A stretch of DNA of 23,675 nt from CAZEVI01 sp964515615 (GTDB taxonomy: Bacteria > Patescibacteriota > UBA1384 > XYA2-FULL-43-10 > CAINNR01). The position numbers and the translations under genes were made by a program. The notes under the pieces were generated by a model that had not been told where the DNA came from, did not search any database, and saw only the letters and a list, made by a program, of their open reading frames with translations. Positions 7,560-14,092 of the stretch are shown here, one piece after another (within the stretch, counting starts at the first letter, position 1; every line of letters begins with the position of its first letter). The stretch lies in the NCBI GenBank assembly GCA_964515615.1, contig CAZEVI010000009.1, positions 1 to 23,675 on the forward strand. Direction: 5' to 3'.

Positions 7560-7637
7560 TTCTGCGCTCTTTTAACGCTCTCGAAATTACTTTGTATCTT
7601 GTTATAAGAGTGCCACTCTACCGCGGAACTACAATCC
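7560..7637 (-). pseudogene. Decayed partial copy of tRNA-Ile(UAU)
   Basis: Bases 7601-7637 match the 5' half of the intact tRNA-Ile, shifted by 118 bases, with about six differences. Shared blocks are TTATAAGAGTGCC and CTCTACCGC, including the same anticodon loop. The part corresponding to the 3' half (7560-7600) is strongly diverged, retaining only a TCGAA at the expected distance, and cannot form the acceptor stem. This looks like a tandem duplication or integration leftover rather than a working tRNA. Confidence 0.65.
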
Positions 7638-7790
7638 CGTGTTAGACAGTAGAATAAAGATTAAAATGTCTAACTCATTGTTTGTGAAAAAGTGTAATTT
7701 TCCAGTAATAGCTTATCAATTTGACCACAAAAATTCAAGTGCCAACTTGTCGGACTTGATGATTTTTCGTTTTTATACGACAATATAATT

Positions 7791-8345
7791 ATGAATGAAG
7801 AAACAGAACACAAAATTGTTCCGGCGATAACAGTTTTTGCAATTATCGCTGTTGGTATAATTTCATTTGCAATGGCGAATGCTTCGGAAATTACTCCGGA
7901 AAATATTGTTAAGCTGGTAAACGAACAACGACAGGAAAATGGTTTAAATCCCGTTCGCGTCAACGCGGACTTACAAAGTGCCGCGGTTGTCAAGTCTCAA
8001 GATATGATTTTTCGAAATTATTTTGATCATTATGCATTTGGTGAAACACCGTGGATGTTTATTCTTCGGACCGGCTACAATTATTCAATTGCCGGTGAAA
8101 ATTTAGCCAAAGGTTTTAGTTCCTCTGAGGGAGTTGTTAGCGCTTGGATGAACTCGCCGAGCCATCGAGCAAACATTTTAAACCCCGATTATCAAGATAT
8201 TGGAGTTGGTGTTGTAAAGGGAGAATACTCCGAAAATGGGCAAACTAGTGAAACAACAATTACAACCGAAATGTTCGCAACTCCAAAATCAAGAATCGCA
8301 GTTATTTTCGAAAGAGTTACTAACGCTATATTTAATATCTTCTAA
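7791..8345 (+). CDS. Secreted CAP/SCP-domain protein
   Basis: 184 residues: an N-terminal hydrophobic segment (about 10-30) serving as signal or anchor, then a CAP (SCP/PR1-like) domain. Family motifs are LVNEQRQENGLNPV, the His-containing FDHYAFGETPW, AGENLAKGF and the signature AWMNSPSHRANILNPDY. Bacterial CAP proteins are extracellular and have been linked to peptide, lipid or wall interactions, and the exact role here is open. A TATAAT at 7784-7789 almost touches the ATG and there is no SD. The promoter therefore either uses another -10 (TATACG near 7775) or the mRNA is leaderless. It is transcribed alone and followed by a terminator. Confidence 0.88.
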   Translation: MNEETEHKIVPAITVFAIIAVGIISFAMANASEITPENIVKLVNEQRQENGLNPVRVNADLQSAAVVKSQDMIFRNYFDHYAFGETPWMFILRTGYNYSIAGENLAKGFSSSEGVVSAWMNSPSHRANILNPDYQDIGVGVVKGEYSENGQTSETTITTEMFATPKSRIAVIFERVTNAIFNIF

Positions 8346-8369
8346 AATAAGCAATACAATTTATTGAAA

Positions 8370-8397
8370 AATGTCGCATCAGTGGTGGCATTTTTTT
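8370..8397 (+). terminator. Rho-independent terminator after CAP gene
   Basis: AATGTCGC (8370-8377) pairs with GTGGCATT (8385-8392), with G-U pairs, around a seven-base loop and ends in a T run, 25 bases after the CAP stop codon. Confidence 0.75.
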
Positions 8398-8912
8398 AAT
8401 TGGAAATTTTTAAACCACTAATTTTATTGACAAGAGAAAGGCTTACTGGTAATTTTCTGCCGTGGATGCGTTATCACCTATGGCGGGCGAAAAGTATGAA
8501 AAAGTATTACGGTATCATACGCAAGTGTTACCCAAGTAATTCAACTTGCAGTCACAAATGTGCGCTATGGGAAGCAATTGGTGAATTAACCACAGCAGTT
8601 TGAAATATCAAAAATCAAAATTGTAAATATCAACTGAAAATAGTAATGCCAAAATTTCAGTGATAAAAATTAGGATGTCTGGTTATTTGAAAATTTGACA
8701 AAGCGAGGGTTTGAATTTTTCGAAATTTAGTCGAAAAAAGTTTTCATTGTCAAAAGATTTAATGAAGTTCTACAAAATCATCGATCTTTGGCTGGTTAAA
8801 AATTGAATACTTATGAACATAAGGACAGAAGAACTGAAGAACAATCAGCATTTTTGACTTGTGTTCTTTAGTTTGTAAGTTTTGGTTTTCTAGATATTTA
8901 ATAAGGAGAAAA
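8398..8912. other. Spacer with possible coding remnant
   Basis: No intact gene is convincing. Between about 8450 and 8592 two frames each give protein-like stretches (VDALSPMAGEKYEKVLRYHT in one, TQVIQLAVTNVRYGKQLVN in another) that would join after a frameshift near 8530, hinting at a decayed gene. An overlapping TTG-started frame at 8400-8603 has odd composition and no SD. The remaining sequence to 8850 is AT-rich with small inverted repeats. A TTGACT near 8854 may be the -35 of the next gene. Confidence 0.4.
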
Positions 8913-10781
8913 ATGAAAAAATTTATTTACAAATTTCTAATCATTGTGTTAGCAATTGGAATGTTAACACCGACTTGGTTGGTGAAGGTTTTTTCGCCGA
9001 TCAGCGCCGAAGCGGCCGGAACTTTATTAACACAAATTGTTGATGATAGCAGCGCCAGTGGTTTTGCTGTATCACCACCAGTTAGCGGCAATGGTGAAAC
9101 TGGTTGGTATTTGGGTTGGTCCGGACAGGGGTACGATAATGAAGTTAGTTTTATAAACAGCGCTGATAATCAGGGAACTCCGGATGCTAAAGCCACTTGG
9201 ACACCAACCAACATCGCTACTGGCAATGTAAAAGTTTATTTAAGCTGGACAACATATTCAAACAGGGCGACAAACGCTAAATATAAAATTTTTGATAAAG
9301 ATGGCGAAAAAGAAGTTATTAAAATTAATCAGCAAAAATTAGCGGATCAAGCAACTTTCGGCTCGGCAGGGCAGGGTTCCGGCTGGTATTATGCCGGCAC
9401 CTATTTATTTAATAACAAAGGAACGGCAAAAGTTGAGCTTGTAAATAAAAATGCAGATGGTTATGTAATCGCCGATGCGGTAAAGTTTGCCATTGACCAA
9501 AATCCGCAACCGGAATCAAAATTTAGCCAACCACTAAATGGAAATTATGTTAACAATGCAAATGTTCTCGCTAATGGTGGCATCAAAGTTTTATGGTCGG
9601 CGGCAGTAGATGCTGACTCAAACGATAGTGTAATCTATAAAGTTCGATTGTACACCGCAGATCCAACTGATAATCCAAATAGCGGAATTAGGGAATATCA
9701 TGGTTCAAATTTGTCAGCGATTTTTCCGCTTTCGAGTGATTTAATAGATGGTCAGTATTGGCTAACCATTCGAGTAATTTCCAATGACGGAGAGGGGATC
9801 CATGGACACTCACTGTACAATCATCAGACCGATGAAATTTCCTTTATTCTTGATACAACTGCTCCGGAACGGCCAACGGCTAATCCGGTTGGCAGCACTT
9901 ACTATTCAAATCAAAATGTTGCACTTGTCGCTAACGTATCCGGTGAAATTCGCTATACCGTTAATGGTAGTACTCCCGGTAAAGCATCAACACTTTACGG
10001 CGCGCCGATTTTAATAAGCCAGAGTTTAACTTTGGAAGCAATTGCCTATGACTTGGCAGGAAATTCAAGTTCGATTTTGAATGAATCTTACAATATTATT
10101 GGTCCGGCAATTTCCTCCGAATCAGTTTCTGGAGCAACGACAACTTCGGCAACAATTACTTGGATAACCGATCATCTTTCGACTTCGCGGGTCGTTTATG
10201 ATACGGTTTCTCACGCTTCAATTGGTTCGGCACCGAATTATGGCTATGCTCTTTCGACCGCCGAAGATGCAACATTAGTTTTGAATCACTCAGTTACAAT
10301 AACTGGTTTGACTCCGGGAACAACCTATTATTATCGAACAATCTCACATGGTTCGCCGGAAACTGTTAGTGTCAGCGAATCAGCTTTTTCAACTTTGGAT
10401 CTTCCCCAAACAACTTTGGCGGTGGCGACCACAACTTCGCGAGTTTCATCACCCTCCCCAGTGGCAATTACTCCCACAACTCCATCGGCTATAACCCCGG
10501 AAACTCCGACAACTCCGCAAGGTGAACAGGGTGAAATTAGAGGTACTGAAGCCAACAATCAAGAATCGGAAAACATTAATTGGACACCTTGGATAATATT
10601 ATTCATTTTGATAATTCTCGCCGGTGCGGCAACTGGAGGATACTTTTATTGGTTTGGCGCCGAGGACGATGAAGAAATTGTCAGCAAAGAAGTAATTGAA
10701 AAAAGCCGAAAATCGGCAAGTGGTAAAGGCTCGAATTCCAAACCAACTAAAACTACAGTCAAGAAAAATAAACGCTGGTAA
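8913..10781 (+). CDS. Large multidomain surface-anchored protein
   Basis: 622 residues. The ATG at 8913 follows AAGGAG at 8903-8908 and begins a signal peptide (KKFIYKFLIIVLAIGML, cleavage probably near AEAAG). Domains in order: a golvesin/xanthan-lyase-type module (about 35-190, with VYLSWTTYSNRATNAKYKIF and GWYYAGTYLFN); a fibronectin-III-like region (about 195-310); a chitobiase C-terminal-type module (about 315-400, with RYTVNGSTPGKASTLYGAPI); a fibronectin-III domain of the purple-acid-phosphatase kind (GLTPGTTYYYRT); a Thr/Pro-rich stalk; one membrane segment (WIILFILIILAGAATGGYFY); and a Lys-rich cytoplasmic tail. This is the layout of an adhesin or surface receptor binding carbohydrate or host cells. 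No catalytic domain is seen. A strong terminator follows. Confidence 0.85.
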   Translation: MKKFIYKFLIIVLAIGMLTPTWLVKVFSPISAEAAGTLLTQIVDDSSASGFAVSPPVSGNGETGWYLGWSGQGYDNEVSFINSADNQGTPDAKATWTPTNIATGNVKVYLSWTTYSNRATNAKYKIFDKDGEKEVIKINQQKLADQATFGSAGQGSGWYYAGTYLFNNKGTAKVELVNKNADGYVIADAVKFAIDQNPQPESKFSQPLNGNYVNNANVLANGGIKVLWSAAVDADSNDSVIYKVRLYTADPTDNPNSGIREYHGSNLSAIFPLSSDLIDGQYWLTIRVISNDGEGIHGHSLYNHQTDEISFILDTTAPERPTANPVGSTYYSNQNVALVANVSGEIRYTVNGSTPGKASTLYGAPILISQSLTLEAIAYDLAGNSSSILNESYNIIGPAISSESVSGATTTSATITWITDHLSTSRVVYDTVSHASIGSAPNYGYALSTAEDATLVLNHSVTITGLTPGTTYYYRTISHGSPETVSVSESAFSTLDLPQTTLAVATTTSRVSSPSPVAITPTTPSAITPETPTTPQGEQGEIRGTEANNQESENINWTPWIILFILIILAGAATGGYFYWFGAEDDEEIVSKEVIEKSRKSASGKGSNSKPTKTTVKKNKRW

Positions 10782-10820
10782 CTCGAAACGCAGAACAACG
10801 CGGGCTACTGTTGAAGAAAT

Positions 10821-10853
10821 AAAAATCCCTCGATAAATCGGGGGATTTTTAAT
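10821..10853. terminator. Strong bidirectional terminator
   Basis: AAAAATCCC (10821-10829) pairs with GGGATTTTT (10842-10850), and CGA pairs with TCG inside around a TAAA loop. The A-run and T-run make it usable on both strands. It ends the surface protein gene. Confidence 0.9.
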
Positions 10854-10912
10854 TAATAAAGAAATCATGACAAATTTTTGTATTCTGAAGACGCTGTCAA
10901 AAAAGGAGGGTG

Positions 10913-11527
10913 ATGTCCGATGCAGAAGTTGAGAGTTATTTTGATATAGTTAGCATTATTTCATTAATGGCGTTAAATGGATGCAATTTGAAATGATTAC
11001 ATTCCAACTTAAAATTGGATATTCCTGATTATTATTACAGCCAGACATTTGTTGATTATAGCAATTTGTCGAAAACCAAACGGCATCGCGGATATTTGGA
11101 CGAATTTATTTCGCAACATCAGAAATTGTTCGGAAATCATCCAATAATCTTCGATCCGAACATTTGTAAAGGCATGGAATCAAAATTAAATGGGTCTATT
11201 GACGGTGGTGGGAATATTTTATGGGGAGGAATCTCCGGTAGTGTGAGCGGGAAATCCAGTACCGGAGTGAGTTACTATTTTTGCTGGAAATTGAACAATG
11301 GCAGCAAAAAAGCGTATATTACGGTTCTCCCGTCAGAAAAAGTGGTACTAAACATTACCGATGGGGATTCGGAAGTCAGATTCAAATTTGACTTGTCGTA
11401 AATTAGATTACTTGACAGTTATGAGTATGAAAATCCGGGTTCGTTAGTGATTGACGACCGGATTGTATGCGCGACAATTAACATTTCACGCGAAGCGTTG
11501 AAAAAAGGTTATTTGGGAATAAAATAA
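10913..11527 (+). pseudogene. Hypothetical gene interrupted by TGA and TAA
   Basis: A strong SD (AAAGGAGGG, 10902-10910) precedes the ATG at 10913. The frame encodes MSDAEVESYFDIVSIISLMA and hits TGA at 10994-10996. It then runs on without another stop through DIPDYYYSQTFVDYSNLSKT and a Gly/Ser-rich stretch (GGGNILWGGISGSVSGKS) to TAA at 11399-11401. The same frame continues with NPGSLVIDDRIVCATINISR to TAA at 11525-11527, and a terminator stem starts 14 bases later. The full frame would be 204 codons. If only the middle part is expressed, it would start at a TTG at 11015 without an SD. I do not recognise the family; the product looks soluble and beta-rich. Two nonsense substitutions in one frame suggest decay. 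Confidence 0.6.
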
Positions 11528-11540
11528 ACAGTTACCTCGA

Positions 11541-11567
11541 ACTCGAAGCACCTGCTTCGAGTTTTTT
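11541..11567 (+). terminator. Rho-independent terminator
   Basis: ACTCGAAGC (11541-11549) and GCTTCGAGT (11554-11562) form a perfect 9-bp stem with an ACCT loop, followed by six Ts. It ends the broken gene at 10913-11527 and precedes the division gene promoter. Confidence 0.9.
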
Positions 11568-11594
11568 GTTGAAGTTGTTTTAGCGTGCTATAAT
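11566..11594 (+). promoter_or_regulatory. Promoter of FtsB/DivIC-like gene, probably leaderless
   Basis: TTGTTG at 11566-11571, a 17-base spacer, and TATAAT at 11589-11594 preceded by TG one base upstream (extended -10). The -10 ends seven bases before the ATG at 11602, so transcription probably starts at or next to the start codon. No SD exists, consistent with a leaderless mRNA. Confidence 0.65.
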
Positions 11595-11601
11595 TTAGAT
11601 A

Positions 11602-11997
11602 ATGAAAGACGGTTTTTTCAATCGAATCCGCAGAGGTTTGCCGGAAGGATTTTGGCACTTTGTTTTAATTGGTTTTATCATTTACTCTTTTGTCGTTGTC
11701 GGCAAAGTAATCTACAATAATTATCAACAAAACAAAACTTTGGCCGCTCAGCAGCAAGATATTGAAGACTTGAAAAATGAAATTAGCGATTTGCAACTAA
11801 ATATTGCTTATTATAAAACTGACACCTACAAAGAAAAAATTGCTCGAGCAAAGTTGCGCTATGCTCTGCCGGGGGAGACGGTTGTTGCCGTGCCATATGA
11901 TGAAATTGACAATAAACCAGCCAAAACTAACGATGCGTCGCCGGCAAATATCAAACGCCCAAATATTGATCTTTGGTTCGAATATTTTGGTTTTTAG
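11602..11997 (+). CDS. FtsB/DivIC-like septum formation initiator
   Basis: 131 residues of the FtsL/DivIC (septum formation initiator) type. There is a short basic cytoplasmic N-terminus, one membrane helix (about 18-38, FWHFVLIGFIIYSFVVVGKV), then an extracytoplasmic coiled coil (about 42-70, AAQQQDIEDLKNEISDLQLN). The conserved tail AKLRYALPGETVVAVPYDE contains the RY.LPGE motif of the family. In the divisome this protein pairs with FtsL and FtsQ to activate septal wall synthesis. It is a single gene with its own extended -10 promoter. The stop codon overlaps the end of the minus-strand LRR fragment. Confidence 0.88.
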   Translation: MKDGFFNRIRRGLPEGFWHFVLIGFIIYSFVVVGKVIYNNYQQNKTLAAQQQDIEDLKNEISDLQLNIAYYKTDTYKEKIARAKLRYALPGETVVAVPYDEIDNKPAKTNDASPANIKRPNIDLWFEYFGF

Positions 11998-12182
11998 CAT
12001 AATGCTGTTATCACCGCTACCCCTCTTTCCCGTAATGCTTTGATTTTCTCCAATTGATTTGGGTCTTTAGTTGCCGATGTCTTCTTAATACCAACATATT
12101 TTAGATTTGGCAACTTTTCGATTGGTGAAATATCGGGGATGTTAGTTTTATAGAGGTAAAGCGATCTCAAATTTGTCAACAA
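11994..12182 (-). pseudogene. Leucine-rich repeat protein fragment
   Basis: 62 codons from a TTG at 12180-12182 encode LTNLRSLYLYKTNIPDISPI and LPNLKYVGIKKT, two leucine-rich repeat units with the L..L..L.L pattern, then a charged C-terminal cap (LEKIKALRERGVAVI). Full LRR proteins carry many more repeats and usually a signal peptide, and nothing upstream continues the frame. It is probably the surviving 3' end of a larger gene, or a very small LRR protein. It converges on the FtsB-like gene and overlaps its stop by four bases. Confidence 0.5.
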
Positions 12183-12204
12183 AAAAATAAAATTTATTTT
12201 TCTC

Positions 12205-12232
12205 TTGACAAGTATATACGAAGTGCTAATAT
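12205..12232 (+). promoter_or_regulatory. Promoter of SipW/TasA-type operon
   Basis: A consensus TTGACA at 12205-12210, a 16-base spacer, and TAATAT at 12227-12232 with an upstream TG (extended -10, GTGCTAATAT). This predicts a start near 12239 and a leader of about 210 bases. The ftsH promoter has the same AGTGCTAA-nAT block. Confidence 0.75.
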
Positions 12233-12264
12233 ATAAATATAAAATCTGAGGGAGAATATCACAT

Positions 12265-12318
12265 ATGATATATATGCAGATTGTAAAAATGAGGTCAGCG
12301 GAAAGGGTCGTCGTTTAG
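12265..12318 (+). CDS. Possible leader peptide ORF
   Basis: A 17-codon frame, MIYMQIVKMRSAERVVV, lies inside the long leader of the SipW/TasA-type operon. GAGGGAG at 12248-12254 stands 10 bases before the ATG. It ends 131 bases before the first structural gene. The peptide has no similarity I recognise. It may be a translated leader peptide affecting downstream hairpins, or chance. Confidence 0.3.
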   Translation: MIYMQIVKMRSAERVVV

Positions 12319-12343
12319 ATTGCTCTACCACCGATTTTTTTTA

Positions 12344-12412
12344 TCTATCCTTCATCTTGCCTTTGGCGGGCTACGGAGGATGGGCTGGGTTTTGGTCGAT
12401 ACCCAAAATCTG
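12344..12412 (+). promoter_or_regulatory. Structured leader of SipW/TasA-type operon
   Basis: Two hairpins can form before the first gene. ATCCTTC pairs with GGAGGAT, enclosing GCC-TTT-GGC. Downstream, TTTTGG pairs with CCAAAA around 12392-12409. The stretch TTGCCTTTGGCGGGCTACGG resembles short repeats I recall as dispersed in CPR genomes, which I cannot verify here. A function in attenuation or mRNA stability is an inference. Confidence 0.35.
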
Positions 12413-12449
12413 CTAAAAAAATTAAGAAAAATTAAATGAAAGGAAAATT

Positions 12450-12953
12450 ATGTTAAGAATTGCAAAAAGCTTGTTGACAATCGTGGCTGTTGCAGCAATT
12501 GCAACCAGCGCAACGAGCGCTGCTTGGACCGATTCAACAACTGTTCCAGACAACTCTTTTACCACCGGTTTTATGGATATTTCGACTTTGCCAACCTCAG
12601 CCCTTTTCACCGCCACAAACATCTATCCGGGTTGGAGCGAAGAGCAGGTATTGACCGTTATCAACAGCGGCTCAGTCCCGTTGAACTATGATATTGTTGC
12701 CTCACAATCAGCCGGTGACGCCGCTCTTTACACATCCGCCGACTTTCTATTGAAAATTGGAACCATTTCTGGTGGTAACGATGTTTATGATGGCACAGTC
12801 TCTGGTTTGATTGGTCTGCTTTCGGTTAGAAACCTGGCCGCCGGAAACAGCGAGAATCTTTATGTAACTGTTTCTTTGGATAGTGGTGCCGGTAATGGTT
12901 TGCAAAGTTTGTCAGCCGTTGTGCTTTTGACTCTTAACGCAACACAGCCTTAA
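12450..12953 (+). CDS. TasA/camelysin-like secreted subunit
   Basis: 167 residues. The signal peptide (LLTIVAVAAIATSATSAAWT) is followed at once by the AAWTDS motif, the variant of A.FTD seen in SipW-processed TasA/camelysin proteins. The mature part is Gly/Ser/Thr-rich and beta-rich, with a DNSFTTGFMDI start and a domain of the type LTVINSGSVPLNYDIVASQS. Relatives form extracellular fibres or surface layers in biofilms. AAAGGA precedes the ATG. It is first in an operon with the signal peptidase that probably cleaves it, and a hairpin separates it from that gene, as expected if the subunit is needed in excess. Residues for isopeptide or catalytic activity are not seen. Confidence 0.8.
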   Translation: MLRIAKSLLTIVAVAAIATSATSAAWTDSTTVPDNSFTTGFMDISTLPTSALFTATNIYPGWSEEQVLTVINSGSVPLNYDIVASQSAGDAALYTSADFLLKIGTISGGNDVYDGTVSGLIGLLSVRNLAAGNSENLYVTVSLDSGAGNGLQSLSAVVLLTLNATQP

Positions 12954-12961
12954 TCTTTCTT

Positions 12962-12995
12962 GGCTCTGTCCCGATGGTACATGTCGGGACTAGCC
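12962..12995 (+). other. Intercistronic hairpin
   Basis: GGCT (12962-12965) pairs with AGCC (12992-12995), and GTCCCGA (12968-12974) pairs with TCGGGAC (12984-12990). There is no T-tract, so it is not a full terminator. It sits between the TasA-like gene and the signal peptidase gene and may stabilise the upstream mRNA or lower downstream expression. Confidence 0.65.
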
Positions 12996-13005
12996 AGCAA
13001 ATATT

Positions 13006-13551
13006 ATGAAAATTAAAAAAATATTATCGATTATTTTGAATGTAATTTTATTCTTCTTGTTGCTAATCGGAGTGATGGTGGCGGTTTCACTCTTTCCGAT
13101 CAAGGGAAATTACAAAATATATGTTGTCAGATCCGGATCAATGGAGCCCAAAATTCGTGTTGGCAGCATTGTCGTTTCCCAGTCGGTAGGTAATTACAAG
13201 GTTGGGGACGTCATCAGCTTTAATTCCGGCGCGACAAAAAAGGAAAATACGACACATAGAATTACCGAAATCAAAGACAGCGGCGGAACAACCAGCTACA
13301 TTACTAAGGGTGATGCCAATGAAAATAATGATACGAAAGAAGTTCCGGCAGACAAAGTTCTCGGCAAGGAAATTTTTACAATCCCTCTGCTTGGATATCT
13401 TTTGGTCTATGTAAAAACTCTTCCGGGATTGGTACTTTTAATCATTATTCCGGCAACAATCATTATTTATGATGAGTTCAATAAAATTAAGTCAGAAGCT
13501 TTAGTTATGGCTAAGAAAAGGAAAGAGAGGAAAAATGCTAAAAAAGCTTAA
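13006..13551 (+). CDS. sipW: Signal peptidase I, ER/SipW type
   Basis: 181 residues with an N-terminal membrane helix (about 5-30) and a second near the C-terminus (PGLVLLIIIPATIIIYDEF), then a Lys/Arg-rich tail. The catalytic region has RSGSMEP with Ser45, NTTHRITEI with His84 in place of the Lys used by ordinary bacterial LepB, and KGDANENND with Asp103 and Asp109. This Ser-His-Asp arrangement defines the ER/archaeal/SipW class. In Bacillus SipW processes TasA and TapA, and the flanking genes here carry SipW-type signals, so these are its likely substrates. The next gene overlaps its end by 17 bases. The gene symbol is by analogy. Confidence 0.88.
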   Translation: MKIKKILSIILNVILFFLLLIGVMVAVSLFPIKGNYKIYVVRSGSMEPKIRVGSIVVSQSVGNYKVGDVISFNSGATKKENTTHRITEIKDSGGTTSYITKGDANENNDTKEVPADKVLGKEIFTIPLLGYLLVYVKTLPGLVLLIIIPATIIIYDEFNKIKSEALVMAKKRKERKNAKKA

Positions 13552-14092
13552 GTTCGTTTTCTTTCCCGCTGCTCTATTGTTTTGTGTTGTCTCTTTTACG
13601 GGAGCGTATTTTTCTGACAGCGTAACAACTTCGGGAAATACTTTTACGGCTGGCGTTTCAAGCGATACGGATGTGATTATTAACGAGATTTTTGCGAATC
13701 CTTCGGGAGCTGAAAATGCGCCAATGCCGGGCGGCGAATGGGTTGAGCTATATAACACCGGTGATTGGTCAATCGATGTAAATGGATGGTACTTGTACGA
13801 CTCGTACGACGATCATGCTTTGCCGATTACTGCGGCTAATGTTGCCGGCGGATCAACTCTTATTCCGTCTGGCGGGTATTTGGTAGTTTTTCGAAACGGC
13901 GACGCCGATTTTTCACTCAATAACGACGACGATACTGTTCGCTTGTTCAATGATCAGATTGGCTTAGGTACATTAATCGATAGTCAGAGTTATATCAACC
14001 CAGATGAAGACAAAACTTGGTCGGGGATGCCCAATGGTTTAGGCGCTTGGTCGGATAATCATACACCAACTCCGGGAGGTGCAAATGCTTAA
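13535..14092 (+). CDS. Lamin-tail domain protein with SipW-type signal
   Basis: 185 residues. The signal region KLKFVFFPAALLFCVVSF ends in TGAYFSDSVTTSGNTFTAGV, the A.FSD motif plus N.FTAG typical of SipW substrates. Then follows a lamin-tail (LTD) domain from about residue 45: VIINEIFANPSG, GGEWVELYNTGDWSIDVNGW, a hydrophobic YLVVF strand and a final TPGGANA. LTD domains are immunoglobulin-like and common in secreted bacterial proteins, often near nucleases or adhesins; no enzyme domain is attached here. GAGAGG precedes the ATG, which lies within the end of the signal peptidase gene. It is probably a minor component or tip of the surface structure. Confidence 0.82.
   Translation: MLKKLKFVFFPAALLFCVVSFTGAYFSDSVTTSGNTFTAGVSSDTDVIINEIFANPSGAENAPMPGGEWVELYNTGDWSIDVNGWYLYDSYDDHALPITAANVAGGSTLIPSGGYLVVFRNGDADFSLNNDDDTVRLFNDQIGLGTLIDSQSYINPDEDKTWSGMPNGLGAWSDNHTPTPGGANA

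Noticed and set aside
8400..8603. 67-codon frame with TTG start behind the CAP gene
   Set aside because: No SD, it begins at the end of the terminator T-run, it would be the only gene ending in TGA, and its composition is unlike the neighbours. Treated only as a possible remnant.
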